Source of the DNA: Agromyces mediolanus
GTDB taxonomy: Bacteria; Actinomycetota; Actinomycetes; Actinomycetales; Microbacteriaceae
Direction: 5' to 3'
Assembly (NCBI RefSeq): GCF_014648575.1
Contig: NZ_BMRJ01000002.1
Span: forward strand, 499,697-563,696
DNA length: 64,000 nt
The translations under genes were made by a program, and so were the position numbers. The notes under the pieces were generated by a model. That model was given only the letters and a program-made list of their open reading frames with translations. It ran no database searches and was not told the DNA's origin. Positions 44,719-52,978 of the stretch are shown in pieces. The first letter of the stretch is position 1; every line of letters begins with the position of its first letter.

Positions 44719-45582
44719 TCAGGCGTCGCGCCGGATCCAGCGGAACGTGAGCCGGCTCGCGACGAGCCCGATCACGAGCCAGACGAGCAGCCACAGCGCG
44801 ACCCAGCCGAGGTCCCAGCTGCCGTGCTGCTCCATGACGGCGAAGTCCTCCGGCAGGAACGCGGCGCGCATGCCCTGCGCCATCCACTTCAGGGGGAACA
44901 GGCTCGCGAGGTTTTGCATCCACTCCGGCAGGGCGGAGAACTGCAGGTACACGCCCGAGATGAACTGCAGCACGAGCACGATCGGCACGACGACGGCGGT
45001 GGCCGAGCGGGCGCTGCGAGGCACCGCGGAGAGCGCGATGCCGAGCAGGGCCGAGGCGACCGTGCCGAGCACGAAGACCCAGGCGAAGGTCAGCCAGGCC
45101 TCGCCGCTCGTCGGCAGCTCGACGCCGAAGACGGTGGCCGCGACGAGCAGCAGCAGCCCCGCCTGCAGCACGCCGGTCGTGAACACCTGGCCGAGCTTGC
45201 CGATGAAGTACGACACGGGCGACAGCGGGGTGCCGCCGAGTCGCTTCAGCGTGCCGTCGCCCTTCTCGCCGGCGATGTCGACGGCGAGGTTCTGCACCCC
45301 CGAGAGCAGCACGCCCGCCGCGAGCATGCCGGGCAGGTAGTACGCGCCGACGCTGACGCCCGCGGTGCCGGGACCGGGCGAGATGTCCCCGGCCGAGCTG
45401 AACGCGGCGGTGAAGATGCCGAGCATGATGAGCGGGAACAGGAAGGTGAAGAACACCGTGTCCGGGCTGCGGAAGTAGCCGCGCACCTCGTAGCCGATGC
45501 GGCTGAGCCCCGAGGCGATGACGCCCGGCAGGCGGGCGGCGCCTGAGCGGCCGGCGGTGGACGGGGTGGTGACGGCGCTCAT
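44719..45582 (-). CDS. ABC-2 type exporter permease
   Basis: A 287-residue permease with six helices of the DrrB/ABC-2 type (RGYFRSPDTVFFTFLFPLIM at the start, FISGVYLQFSALPEWMQNLASLFPLKWM in the last periplasmic stretch). It should export a drug or lipid with the ATPase encoded just upstream, whose stop overlaps its start (ATGA). Confidence 0.9.
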   Translation of the reverse strand: MSAVTTPSTAGRSGAARLPGVIASGLSRIGYEVRGYFRSPDTVFFTFLFPLIMLGIFTAAFSSAGDISPGPGTAGVSVGAYYLPGMLAAGVLLSGVQNLAVDIAGEKGDGTLKRLGGTPLSPVSYFIGKLGQVFTTGVLQAGLLLLVAATVFGVELPTSGEAWLTFAWVFVLGTVASALLGIALSAVPRSARSATAVVVPIVLVLQFISGVYLQFSALPEWMQNLASLFPLKWMAQGMRAAFLPEDFAVMEQHGSWDLGWVALWLLVWLVIGLVASRLTFRWIRRDA

Positions 45583-46508
45583 GCGCGGGCCTCCTCGGGG
45601 GTCGCGACGGTGGGGGAGACGGCGGATGCCTCGGCGGCGCCCACGAGCTCGAGGTACACGTCCTCGAGGCTCGGGCGGATGACCTCGAGCTCGGCGGGCT
45701 CGCCGCCGCGCCCGTCGGCGGTCACGGACCCGGCCTCGGCCGCGAGGGCCGCGACGAGTTCGGCGGGCCGTTCGGTGCGTCGCTCGCGGCGGACGCCCGA
45801 GGCATCCCGCCAGCGCACGATCGGGACCCTGGCGGCCGGGCCGCCGAGCTCGGCGATGGCGCCCTCGGCGACGATCCGGCCGCCCAGGATCACCGCGGCG
45901 CGGTCGCCGAGCTGCGCGGCCTCGTCGAGGTAGTGGGTGGTCAGCAGGATCGTGGTGCCCTCGGCCTTCAGCCGTTCGATGAGGCCCCAGAACTCGCGCC
46001 GGGCCTCGGGGTCGAAGCCCGTCGTCGGCTCGTCCAGGAACAGCAGCTGCGGGCGGCCGACGATGCCGAGCGCCACGTCGACGCGACGGCGCTGCCCGCC
46101 GGAGAGCTTCGAGATTCGGGTGCCGGCCTTCTGCTCGAGTCCGACGGCGGCGATGACCTCGTCGACGTCGCGCGGGTTCGGGTAGTAGCCGGCGAACTGG
46201 CGCAACTGCTCGCGGACCGTGTACAGCCCGGCCTCGGGGGCGGACTGCAGCACGATGCCGAGGCGGGAGCGCCACGCGCGGCCGCCCGTCGCCGGGTCGG
46301 CGCCGAGCACCGACACCTCGCCCGAGCTGCGCCGGCGGTAGCCCTCGAGGATCTCGATCGTGGTCGACTTGCCGGCGCCGTTCGGGCCGAGCAGTGCGAA
46401 CGTCTCGCCGCGGGCGATGTCGAGATCGATGCCGTCGACGGCGGTCACCCCGCCGTACGCCTTGCGGAGGCCGCGCACGCGGACGGCGGGGCTCTGAATC
46501 TGGTCCAT
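45579..46508 (-). CDS. ABC exporter ATP-binding protein
   Basis: A 309-residue ATPase of the drug-export (DrrA) type: Walker A GPNGAGKSTT, signature LSGGQRRRVDVALG, Walker B LLFLDEPTTGFD and H-loop LLTTHYLDEA, with a C-terminal extension after residue 215. The ATG at 46508 is preferred to codons further up because a -10 sits six bases before it. With the 44719 permease it forms an efflux pump. Confidence 0.92.
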   Translation of the reverse strand: MDQIQSPAVRVRGLRKAYGGVTAVDGIDLDIARGETFALLGPNGAGKSTTIEILEGYRRRSSGEVSVLGADPATGGRAWRSRLGIVLQSAPEAGLYTVREQLRQFAGYYPNPRDVDEVIAAVGLEQKAGTRISKLSGGQRRRVDVALGIVGRPQLLFLDEPTTGFDPEARREFWGLIERLKAEGTTILLTTHYLDEAAQLGDRAAVILGGRIVAEGAIAELGGPAARVPIVRWRDASGVRRERRTERPAELVAALAAEAGSVTADGRGGEPAELEVIRPSLEDVYLELVGAAEASAVSPTVATPEEARA

Positions 46509-46514
46509 ACTGCG

Positions 46515-46520
46515 ATGCTC
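46515..46520 (-). promoter_or_regulatory. -10 element GAGCAT, leaderless start
   Basis: On the minus strand GAGCAT ends six bases before the ATG at 46508; no Shine-Dalgarno. Confidence 0.5.
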
Positions 46521-46562
46521 CCGCGCCCGGGGCGGTCGCGGGCACCCCCGAACTGGCGATTC

Positions 46563-46588
46563 CGGCATCCCCCGATCGGTGGATGCCG
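46563..46588. terminator. GGATGCC-type hairpin
   Basis: CGGCATCC, ten bases, then GGATGCCG form an 8-bp stem after the lysE stop (minus strand). It is an inverted pair of the heptamer GGATGCC. Confidence 0.5.
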
Positions 46589-46614
46589 CGAGGACCCGAC
46601 CGGGCGTCTCCGGC

Positions 46615-47355
46615 TCAGCGGGGCAGCACGAGCGATACCGCGAGGGCGAGCATCACGACGGCGATGACGCCGTCGAGGATGCGCCAGGCCCGCGGCGTCG
46701 AGAGCACCCGGCCGAGCAGCCGGGCCCCGTAGGCCAGGCCGAAGAACCAGAGCACCGAGCCGAGTGCGGCCCCGAGGGCGAACCACCAGCGGCCCTCGCC
46801 GTGCCCATTGGCGACCGAGCCGAGCAGGAACACGGTGTCGAGGTAGACGTGCGGGTTCAGCCAGGTGAGCGCGAGGCAGGTGCCGAGCGTCGCGAGGAGG
46901 GTCGTGCGGGCGCCCGCGCCGGTCTCGCGCGTCGGCCGGGCGGGCGCCGCCGTGAGCGTGCCGGCCGCCGCGGTCGTGGCGGCCGGGCCGGAGGCGGAGG
47001 GTGCGGCGCCGTCCGGTGTCCCGTCGGACGGCGCCGCGGTCGATGCGCCGGCGCCGAGCGTCGCGCCGCTCGGGCGGATCGCGCGCTTCGCGGCGAGCAC
47101 GGCGTAGCCGGCGAGGAAGGCGGCGCCCGCCCAGCGCACGACGTCGACGAGCCACGGCACCGCGGTGAGCACGGCCCCGATGCCCGACACCCCGGCGAGG
47201 ATGAGCACGGCGTCCGACACCGCGCAGACCGCCGCGACCGCGAAGACGTGCTCGCGGCGGATGCCCTGGCGCAGCACGAACACGTTCTGCGCGCCGATGG
47301 CGACGATGAGCGAGAGGCCGAGGCCGAGGCCGGCGAGGGTCGAGCTGAGATCCAC
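46615..47355 (-). CDS. lysE: LysE/ArgO family amino acid exporter
   Basis: A 246-residue exporter of basic amino acids. GLGLGLSLIVAIGAQNVFVLRQGIRREH is the LysE N-terminal signature, and LTWLNPHVYLDTVFLLGSVA follows the central loop. That loop, about residues 97-150, is a long Ala/Thr/Pro-rich insertion absent from most family members. The GTG start at 47355 has a -10 six bases upstream. It diverges from a LysG/ArgP-type gene, the standard partner. Confidence 0.9.
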   Translation of the reverse strand: MDLSSTLAGLGLGLSLIVAIGAQNVFVLRQGIRREHVFAVAAVCAVSDAVLILAGVSGIGAVLTAVPWLVDVVRWAGAAFLAGYAVLAAKRAIRPSGATLGAGASTAAPSDGTPDGAAPSASGPAATTAAAGTLTAAPARPTRETGAGARTTLLATLGTCLALTWLNPHVYLDTVFLLGSVANGHGEGRWWFALGAALGSVLWFFGLAYGARLLGRVLSTPRAWRILDGVIAVVMLALAVSLVLPR

Positions 47356-47361
47356 GCCTCG

Positions 47362-47367
47362 ACGCTA
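47362..47367 (-). promoter_or_regulatory. -10 element TAGCGT of lysE, leaderless start
   Basis: On the minus strand TAGCGT ends six bases before the GTG at 47355, in the 71-base divergent gap where the LysG protein should bind. Confidence 0.5.
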
Positions 47368-47412
47368 GGACTCAGGATGCCTGAAGTACAGTTCAGGATT
47401 CTTCATCAGCAT

Positions 47413-47418
47413 TAGCAT
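47413..47418 (+). promoter_or_regulatory. -10 element TAGCAT of lysG
   Basis: TAGCAT ends eight bases before the ATG at 47427; no Shine-Dalgarno is seen. Confidence 0.45.
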
Positions 47419-47426
47419 GGCTACAG

Positions 47427-48326
47427 ATGGAGATCCCCGCCGAGCTCGCCCGCACCCTCGCGACCGTCGTCGCCGAGGGCACCTTCGACGCCGCGTCGCG
47501 GGTGCTGCAGATCACGCCCTCGGCCGTCTCGCAGCGCATCAAGGCGCTCGAGCAGCACCTCGGCCGCGTGCTCCTCGTGCGGCAGAAGCCCGTGCGGGCG
47601 ACCGAGGCCGGGCAGGCCGTGGTGCGCTACGCCCGGCAGCTCGCGCTGCTCGAGCACGACGCCCTCGCGGGCTTCGCGCTCGGTCGTACGGACGGCGAGG
47701 CCGACCGCCGCCCCATCGCGGTGCCGCTCGCGGTGAACGCCGACACGCTCGGCACGTGGATCCTGCCCACCCTCGCCGGGCTCGCGGCGAGGCATCCGGT
47801 CGTCTTCGACCTGCACCGCGACGACCAGGATTTCACCGCCGAGCTGCTCGAGTCGGGCACCGTGATGGCGGCGATCACCTCGCAGGCGACGCCGGTCGCC
47901 GGCTGCGTCGCGCGGCCGCTCGGCGTGATGCGCTACCGCGCGGTCGCGACGCCCGAGTACGTGGCGCGCTGGCTGCCCGGCGGGATGACGCCCGCGGCGC
48001 TGTCGGGCGCGCCGCTCGTGGACTTCGACCGGCGCGACGACCTGCAGACCGGCTTCCTGCGCTTCGTCGGGGCCGACGCCGCCGGGCCGCCCAGGCACTA
48101 CGTGCCCGCGTCGAACGACTTCGCCGTCGCGGTGAAGCTCGGGCTCGGCTGGGGCATGCTGCCCGGCTTCCAGAGCGAGGAGGAGCTCGCCGACGGGCGG
48201 CTCGTGCCGCTCGGCGGCCCGCCGATCGACGTGCCGCTGCACTGGCAGCAGTGGAACCTGCGCTCGCCGCTGCTCGACACGATCGCCGACGCCGTGGTGG
48301 CCGAGGCCCGCCGCGCCTTCAGCTGA
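47427..48326 (+). CDS. lysG: LysR family regulator, LysG/ArgP type
   Basis: A 299-residue LysR regulator. The helix-turn-helix reads ATVVAEGTFDAASRVLQITPSAVSQRIKALEQ, and the effector domain has the ArgP/LysG pattern (VNADTLGTWILPTL, FDLHRDDQDFT). It should activate lysE, which diverges from it, when lysine or arginine is in excess. The gap holds both -10 elements. Confidence 0.9.
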   Translation: MEIPAELARTLATVVAEGTFDAASRVLQITPSAVSQRIKALEQHLGRVLLVRQKPVRATEAGQAVVRYARQLALLEHDALAGFALGRTDGEADRRPIAVPLAVNADTLGTWILPTLAGLAARHPVVFDLHRDDQDFTAELLESGTVMAAITSQATPVAGCVARPLGVMRYRAVATPEYVARWLPGGMTPAALSGAPLVDFDRRDDLQTGFLRFVGADAAGPPRHYVPASNDFAVAVKLGLGWGMLPGFQSEEELADGRLVPLGGPPIDVPLHWQQWNLRSPLLDTIADAVVAEARRAFS

Positions 48327-48354
48327 CGCGGCGGCCCGCCCTCCGGGGAGTGTC

Positions 48355-48400
48355 GTCAGTATTTGCGGGTGCGCGGCGCCCGGCACCCGCAAATACTGAC
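48355..48400. terminator. long hairpin between lysG and the aminotransferase gene
   Basis: Two perfect 18-base arms (GTCAGTATTTGCGGGTGC and its complement) flank a ten-base loop; four more bases extend the stem with one mismatch. It is longer and more AT-rich than needed for a terminator, so it may also be a palindromic repeat. Confidence 0.6.
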
Positions 48401-48436
48401 GTCAAGCTGGGGGAGTGCGCGGCGCGATGCCGCCGC

Positions 48437-49663
48437 TCAGCCGAAGAGGCGCTGCAGGCGCTGCACGCCCTCGAGCAGCGGCTCGTCGCCGAGCGCGTAG
48501 CTGAAGCGCAGGAAGCCGCTCGGCCCGAACGCCTCGCCGGGCACCGCGGCCACCTCGGCGCGCTCGAGGATGAGGTCGGCGAGCTCGAGCGAGGTGGTCG
48601 GCGTGACGCCGCCCCACTCGCGGCCGAGCAGGCCCGTCACGTCGGGGTACACGTAGAACGCGCCCTCGGGCACCGGCACGCGCAGCCCCTCGATCTTCGA
48701 CAGCTCGGCGACGATCGTGCGGCGGCGGCGGTCGAAGGCGCGGCGCATCTGCTCCACCGGCTCCTGGGGGCCGGTGAGGGCGGCGATCGCGGCCCGCTGC
48801 GAGATGTTCGACACGTTCGAGGTGAGGTGCGACTGCAGGTTGGCGGCGCCCTTGATGACGTCGGCCGGGCCGACCATCCAGCCGAGCCGCCAGCCGGTCA
48901 TCGCGTAGGTCTTCGCGACGCCGTTCACGAGGATCGCCTGCTCGGCGAGCCCCGGCACCGCCTCGACGATCGACAGCGCGCGCGGCGCGGGCGCGCCCAC
49001 CTCGGTGTCGAGGCCCGCGTACGTCAGGTTCTGGTAGATCTCGTCGGCGATCACCCAGATGCCGTGCTCGAGCGCCCACTCGCCGATCGCCCGCACCTGC
49101 TCGGGCGGGTAGACCGCGCCCGTGGGGTTCGAGGGCGAGACGAAGAGCAGCGCCTTGGTGCGCTCGGTGCGCGCGGCCTCGAGCTGCTCGACCGTGACGA
49201 GGTAGCCCTGCTCGCTGCCCGCGAAGACGTCGACCTGGCGCCCGCCGGCGAGCTTGATCGCCTCGGGGTAGGTGGTCCAGTAGGGCGTGGGCACGAGCAC
49301 CTCGTCGCCCTCGTCGAGGAGCACCTGGAACGCCTGGTAGACGGCCTGCTTGCCGCCGTTCGTGACGACGACCTGCGAGGCGGGCACGTCGAGCCCGGAG
49401 TCCCGCCGCGTCTTGTCGGCGATCGCCTCGCGGAGCTCGGGCAGCCCGGCGGCCGGCGTGTAGCGGTAGTTCTTGGGGTCGTGCGTGGCGGCGAGCGCCG
49501 CCTCGACGATGTGCTCGGGCGTCGCGAAGTCGGGTTCGCCGGCCGCGTAGGAGATGACCGGGCGCCCCTCGGCCTGGAGGGCCTTCGCCTTCGCGTCGAC
49601 CTTCAGGGTCGCGGACTCGGCGATGGCGGCGATGCGGGCGGACAGGCGCGGCTTCTCGGTCAC
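48437..49663 (-). CDS. aspC: class I aminotransferase, aspartate type
   Basis: A 408-residue PLP aminotransferase of the aspartate/prephenate group. [14 protein letters not shown] and [12 protein letters not shown] contact the cofactor, and [16 protein letters not shown] carries the Schiff-base Lys. The final RFSYALGDE holds the substrate Arg. The GTG start at 49663 has TAGACT six bases upstream. In actinobacteria an aminotransferase gene commonly lies between murB and tRNA-Trp/secE, as here. Confidence 0.9.
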   Translation of the reverse strand: MTEKPRLSARIAAIAESATLKVDAKAKALQAEGRPVISYAAGEPDFATPEHIVEAALAATHDPKNYRYTPAAGLPELREAIADKTRRDSGLDVPASQVVVTNGGKQAVYQAFQVLLDEGDEVLVPTPYWTTYPEAIKLAGGRQVDVFAGSEQGYLVTVEQLEAARTERTKALLFVSPSNPTGAVYPPEQVRAIGEWALEHGIWVIADEIYQNLTYAGLDTEVGAPAPRALSIVEAVPGLAEQAILVNGVAKTYAMTGWRLGWMVGPADVIKGAANLQSHLTSNVSNISQRAAIAALTGPQEPVEQMRRAFDRRRRTIVAELSKIEGLRVPVPEGAFYVYPDVTGLLGREWGGVTPTTSLELADLILERAEVAAVPGEAFGPSGFLRFSYALGDEPLLEGVQRLQRLFG

Positions 49664-49669
49664 ACCGCG

Positions 49670-49675
49670 AGTCTA
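49670..49675 (-). promoter_or_regulatory. -10 element TAGACT, leaderless start
   Basis: On the minus strand TAGACT ends six bases before the GTG at 49663; no Shine-Dalgarno. Confidence 0.55.
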
Positions 49676-49690
49676 CCGAGCGACTGCGCG

Positions 49691-49708
49691 CTGAGCATGT
49701 CGAAGGGG
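49691..49708. repeat. fragment resembling a widespread REP-like sequence
   Basis: CTGAGCATGTCGAAGGGG lies in the gap between the aminotransferase and dgt genes. It resembles the CTGAGCTTGTCGAAGG repeat found dispersed in many bacterial genomes (from memory). Only this one copy is seen here. Confidence 0.35.
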
Positions 49709-49748
49709 GCCCGCCGGACCGTCGATCCGACCGGCATCCGGTGCCGAT

Positions 49749-51266
49749 TCAGAGGTTCTGACCGATGTCCCAGAGCCGGTCCGGCCGGCCGTCGATCGCC
49801 TCGGACACCGCGAGCGCCTGGTCGTCCGAGAGCGAGGCGACGTAGTCGACGACGCCGCGGCCGACGCCGAGCCGGGCGAGCTCGCCGACCTCGGGCACCG
49901 GCACGCCCTCCGGGCGGGTGCGCCGCAGCAGGGCGTAGCCGTCGGTCGCGATCTCGATGAGCTCGCGCAGCCGCTGCGGCACCCGGTGCCGGTCGTACTC
50001 GTCGCTCGCCCAGGCGGTGAGCCCCTTCACCGCGCGGGTCAGCACGCGGCTGAGCCCGCGCTGGTACATCGCGATGTCGGCCCGGTCGAGGATGAAGTGC
50101 CGGTGCACGAACTTCAGGATCTCGACCTCGTGCCAGGCCGCCCGGTCGAGGGTGACGAGGCCCGTGCGGGCGACCCCGGGCGGCGCGGGCACCACGGAGG
50201 TCTGCAGGTGCCCGATCCAGCCGTTCGTGAAGGCGGAGAGCGCCCGCTCGGACGCGATCGAGCCGTCGAAGGGGGAGGCGAGCAGTCCGTCGACGAGGTC
50301 GTCGGCGACGGCGTCGACCGCGGCGGCGAAGGCGTCGTCGTCGGCGATCCAGCCGTCGGAGCGGCGGAGCTTGCGGCGGAGCGACTCGAGGGCGGCGCCG
50401 GGCGGCGCGGTGCGGGCGGCGAGCTCCTCGTCGGCGAGCTCGCGCAGCTCGGTCGCGGCCTGCGTCCAGCCGCGGAACTCCCGGGCCACGGCGCCCTGGC
50501 TGAGCAGCCCGGCCCGGTAGAAGTCGTCGACGTCGTGGATGGAGTAGGCGATGTCGTCGGCGGTGTCCATGATCGAGCACTCGAGCGACTGCACCATGGG
50601 CGGCAGCCCGGTGCGCGCGGCGGCGAGGTCGGCGGCGTCGAGGTCGTACGCCGAGAACTTGCCGGCCTCGACGGCGCCGTCGACGAGCCGGAGCCCGCGC
50701 GGCAGGCCGCCGTCGGAGAACGGCACCGGGCGGGCGAACCGCGTCCACGGGTACTTCGCCACGGCGGCGCGAACCGCGGAGGTGAGGTTCAGCCCGTGCG
50801 GGGCGGCGGCGCTGACGTCGAGGGTCGCGAGGATGCGATAGCTCTGCGCGTTGCCCTCGAAGCCGTCGGCGAGGCCGAGCGTCTCCCGGGCGAGCCGGTC
50901 GAGCACGCGCTCGCCGAGGTGGCCGAAGGGCGGGTGGCCGAGGTCGTGCGCGCTCGCGGCGGCCTGCACGACGACGGCGTCGCAGCCGTGCTCGCGGGCG
51001 AGCGCGTTGCCGGGCGAGGCGGGGTCGGCGAAGCCGACGGCGATCGCGCGGGCGACGGCGGTCACCTTGATCGAGTGGGTGAGCCGGTTGTGGATGAGGG
51101 GTCCCGCGCCGGGCTGCGCGATCACCTGCGTGACGGCGGAGAGGCGCGAGAAGTAGGGCGAGAAGCGGATCCGCTCGAGGTCGAGCCGGAACTGGGAGTG
51201 CTCGCCGGTGACCTCGACGCTCGAGCTCGGTTCAGGCGTGCGGCGGGCGGCGCGGTCCGGGGTCAT
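49749..51266 (-). CDS. dgt: deoxyguanosinetriphosphate triphosphohydrolase-like protein
   Basis: A 505-residue HD-domain dNTP triphosphohydrolase. AASAHDLGHPPFGHLGE is the HD metal motif, RLTHSIKVTAVARAI the first His, and SIMDTADDIAYSIHDVDDFY the later Asp. ATG 51266 is chosen, with TACATT six bases before it. It controls dNTP pools or defends against foreign DNA. It lies between the aminotransferase and the tRNA-Trp gene, diverging from the latter. Confidence 0.92.
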   Translation of the reverse strand: MTPDRAARRTPEPSSSVEVTGEHSQFRLDLERIRFSPYFSRLSAVTQVIAQPGAGPLIHNRLTHSIKVTAVARAIAVGFADPASPGNALAREHGCDAVVVQAAASAHDLGHPPFGHLGERVLDRLARETLGLADGFEGNAQSYRILATLDVSAAAPHGLNLTSAVRAAVAKYPWTRFARPVPFSDGGLPRGLRLVDGAVEAGKFSAYDLDAADLAAARTGLPPMVQSLECSIMDTADDIAYSIHDVDDFYRAGLLSQGAVAREFRGWTQAATELRELADEELAARTAPPGAALESLRRKLRRSDGWIADDDAFAAAVDAVADDLVDGLLASPFDGSIASERALSAFTNGWIGHLQTSVVPAPPGVARTGLVTLDRAAWHEVEILKFVHRHFILDRADIAMYQRGLSRVLTRAVKGLTAWASDEYDRHRVPQRLRELIEIATDGYALLRRTRPEGVPVPEVGELARLGVGRGVVDYVASLSDDQALAVSEAIDGRPDRLWDIGQNL

Positions 51267-51272
51267 GGTCCC

Positions 51273-51278
51273 AATGTA
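51273..51278 (-). promoter_or_regulatory. -10 element TACATT of dgt, leaderless start
   Basis: On the minus strand TACATT ends six bases before the ATG at 51266. Confidence 0.5.
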
Positions 51279-51310
51279 GGCGTCGGTTCGCGCCAGCCGC
51301 TCGCGTCGCA

Positions 51311-51316
51311 TAGACT
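51311..51316 (+). promoter_or_regulatory. -10 element TAGACT before tRNA-Trp
   Basis: TAGACT lies 108 bases before the tRNA and is the best promoter candidate for the tRNA-Trp/secE transcript. A small stem, CCGAAA/TTTCGG with a four-base loop, follows at 51354-51369. Confidence 0.4.
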
Positions 51317-51424
51317 GGGTGAGGTTGCTCGTTCCGGCAATGCTTCACTGCGCCCGAAATCCGTTTCGGACGCGGTCGGCTGCGGCGAGACTGGCAGCCT
51401 CCTCGGCCCCAGCAACGGGGGCCT

Positions 51425-51497
51425 AGGGCGGTGGCTCAATTGGTAGAGCAGCGGTCTCCAAAACCGCAGGTTGCAGGTTCGAGTCCTGTCCGCCCTG
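51425..51497 (+). tRNA. trpT: tRNA-Trp (anticodon CCA)
   Basis: A full cloverleaf of 73 bases without encoded CCA. Acceptor arms AGGGCGG and CCGCCCT pair fully, the anticodon stem is GCGGT/ACCGC with the loop CTCCAAA, and the anticodon CCA is at 51458-51460; TTCGAGT is the T-loop. It precedes secE by 39 bases, as in many actinobacteria, so the two may be cotranscribed. Confidence 0.97.
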
Positions 51498-51536
51498 CGA
51501 GCCGGCAGTGAATGCCGGCCCACGAAAGGTGTACAG

Positions 51537-51812
51537 GTGGCCCGGAAGATCATCGACGAACCCAGCGAGGATGTCGTCGCCAACGCCAAGCGCGACCGCG
51601 CTGCGCGTCGGAATCCGTTCGCCCGGATCGCCCTGTTCATCCGTCAGGTCATCGCAGAACTGAAGAAGGTCGTCTCCCCGACCCGCAAGGAGCTCGTCAA
51701 TTTCACGATCGTCGTGCTCGTCTTCGTCATCATCATGATGGCGCTCGTCTGGGGCCTCGACCAGCTGTTCGGTCTGCTGGTGGTGTACGTCTTCGGGCAA
51801 CCGGGAGTCTGA
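51537..51812 (+). CDS. secE: preprotein translocase subunit SecE
   Basis: A 91-residue inner-membrane protein of the SecYEG channel. An amphipathic helix (ARIALFIRQVIAELKKVVSPTRKELVNFT) is followed by the single membrane helix (IVVLVFVIIMMALVWGLDQLF). The GTG at 51537 has GAAAGG nine bases upstream. It lies between tRNA-Trp and nusG, the standard order. Confidence 0.95.
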   Translation: MARKIIDEPSEDVVANAKRDRAARRNPFARIALFIRQVIAELKKVVSPTRKELVNFTIVVLVFVIIMMALVWGLDQLFGLLVVYVFGQPGV

Positions 51813-51883
51813 TCGGGGCTTCGGGCCCGCGTCGACCGAGACTCGCCGAGTGGCGGTCGGGACTCACGAAGTAAGGATCAGAA

Positions 51884-52822
51884 GTGTCAAGGACTGAGCG
51901 CGACGACGTCGACTGGGCCACGGCTGCCGAGCAGTCTGCCGAGGACGACGAGGCGCAGACGGGCAACGTCAACCAGCACGAGGAGGACTCCTCCGAGGCG
52001 GCCGAGCACGTCGCCGTCCACGTGGTGGACGACGAGGGCAACGAGGTCGACCTCGACGCCGTCCTCGACTCCCTCGCCGAGGCGAGCGACCCCGAGGCCG
52101 ACGCGGTCGTCGACGACGCCCTCGACATCGACTCCGCCGACGAGGCCGAGGCGGCCGCGGAGGCCGTCGAAGAAGAGGCCGAGACCGAGGCCGAAGACGA
52201 GTTCGACCCGTACGAGGAGTTCCGCGCCGAGCTGCGCTTCCTGCCGGGCAAGTGGTACGTCATCCACTCCTACGCGGGCTTCGAGCGTCGCGTGAAGGCG
52301 AACATCGAGCAGCGCCGCGAGTCGATGGCGATGGCCGACTACATCTACCAGGTCGAAGTGCCGATGGAAGACGTCGTCGAGATCAAGAACGGCCAGCGCA
52401 AGATGGTCACCCGCGTGCGCATCCCCGGCTACGTGCTCGTGCGCATGGAGCTCAACGAGGACTCGTGGTCGGTCATCCGCCACACCCCGGGCGTCACCGG
52501 CTTCGTGGGCAACGCCCACAACCCGACGCCGCTGCGCTTCGAAGAGGCCTTCGGCATGCTGAAGAGCCTCGTCGCCCCCGCCGACGTGCCCGCCGCGAAG
52601 GGCTCGAAGGCCGCCGCGGCCTCCGGCGCCGCGCGTCAGGTGCAGGCCGAGGTCGACTTCGAGGTCGGCGAGACCATCACCATCAAGGACGGCTCCTTCG
52701 CCGGCCTGCCCGGCACGATCAGCGAGATCAAGCCCGAGAGCGGCAAGCTCACGGTCCTCGTCTCGCTCTTCGAGCGCGAGACCCCGGTCGAGCTCAGCTT
52801 CGACCAGGTCACGAAGCTCTAG
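51884..52822 (+). CDS. nusG: transcription termination/antitermination factor NusG
   Basis: A 312-residue NusG. The first 120 residues are very acidic and low in complexity. The NGN domain starts at about 123 ([22 protein letters not shown]) and the KOW domain at about 260 ([18 protein letters not shown]). The acidic extension is an actinobacterial feature. A GTG start follows AAGGATCAG. It couples RNA polymerase to ribosomes or Rho. Confidence 0.96.
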   Translation: MSRTERDDVDWATAAEQSAEDDEAQTGNVNQHEEDSSEAAEHVAVHVVDDEGNEVDLDAVLDSLAEASDPEADAVVDDALDIDSADEAEAAAEAVEEEAETEAEDEFDPYEEFRAELRFLPGKWYVIHSYAGFERRVKANIEQRRESMAMADYIYQVEVPMEDVVEIKNGQRKMVTRVRIPGYVLVRMELNEDSWSVIRHTPGVTGFVGNAHNPTPLRFEEAFGMLKSLVAPADVPAAKGSKAAAASGAARQVQAEVDFEVGETITIKDGSFAGLPGTISEIKPESGKLTVLVSLFERETPVELSFDQVTKL

Positions 52823-52849
52823 CAGGCTTCCCACCGCGCGTCCAGCCGA

Positions 52850-52870
52850 CCCTCCGGTATACTCGGAGGG
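52850..52870. promoter_or_regulatory. -10 TATACT framed by a 7-bp inverted repeat
   Basis: TATACT at 52858-52863 is the best -10 in the region and lies between CCCTCCG and CGGAGGG. It probably starts the rplK-rplA transcript; the repeat may serve as operator or, as RNA, as the nusG terminator. Confidence 0.55.
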
Positions 52871-52879
52871 TTGTGCTGC

Positions 52880-52978
52880 GTTCGGGCCAGCCCGAACCAC
52901 ACGATCCACCGCCACCCGGAACCGCCGGAGTGACGGGAGAGTGCCCCGCCGGGGCGTTCGAACAGAAAGAGAGAAATC
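52880..52978 (+). promoter_or_regulatory. structured leader of rplK-rplA
   Basis: Two hairpins precede rplK: GTTCGGG/CCCGAAC with a four-base loop at 52880-52897, and GCCCC/GGGGC at 52943-52955. AGAGAGAA before the ATG is a weak ribosome site. Leaders of this operon bind ribosomal protein L1 in other bacteria, so autoregulation is likely but not proved here. Confidence 0.45.

Noticed and set aside
51317-51424. A T-box or Trp-responsive leader before tRNA-Trp
   Set aside because: No T-box sequence or stem I specifier is seen, only one 6-bp stem.
51526-51536. GTGTACAGG before secE as a third TGTACA operator
   Set aside because: It is a single element with no partner 31 bases away and no CCGCGTC flank, and it overlaps the secE ribosome site.
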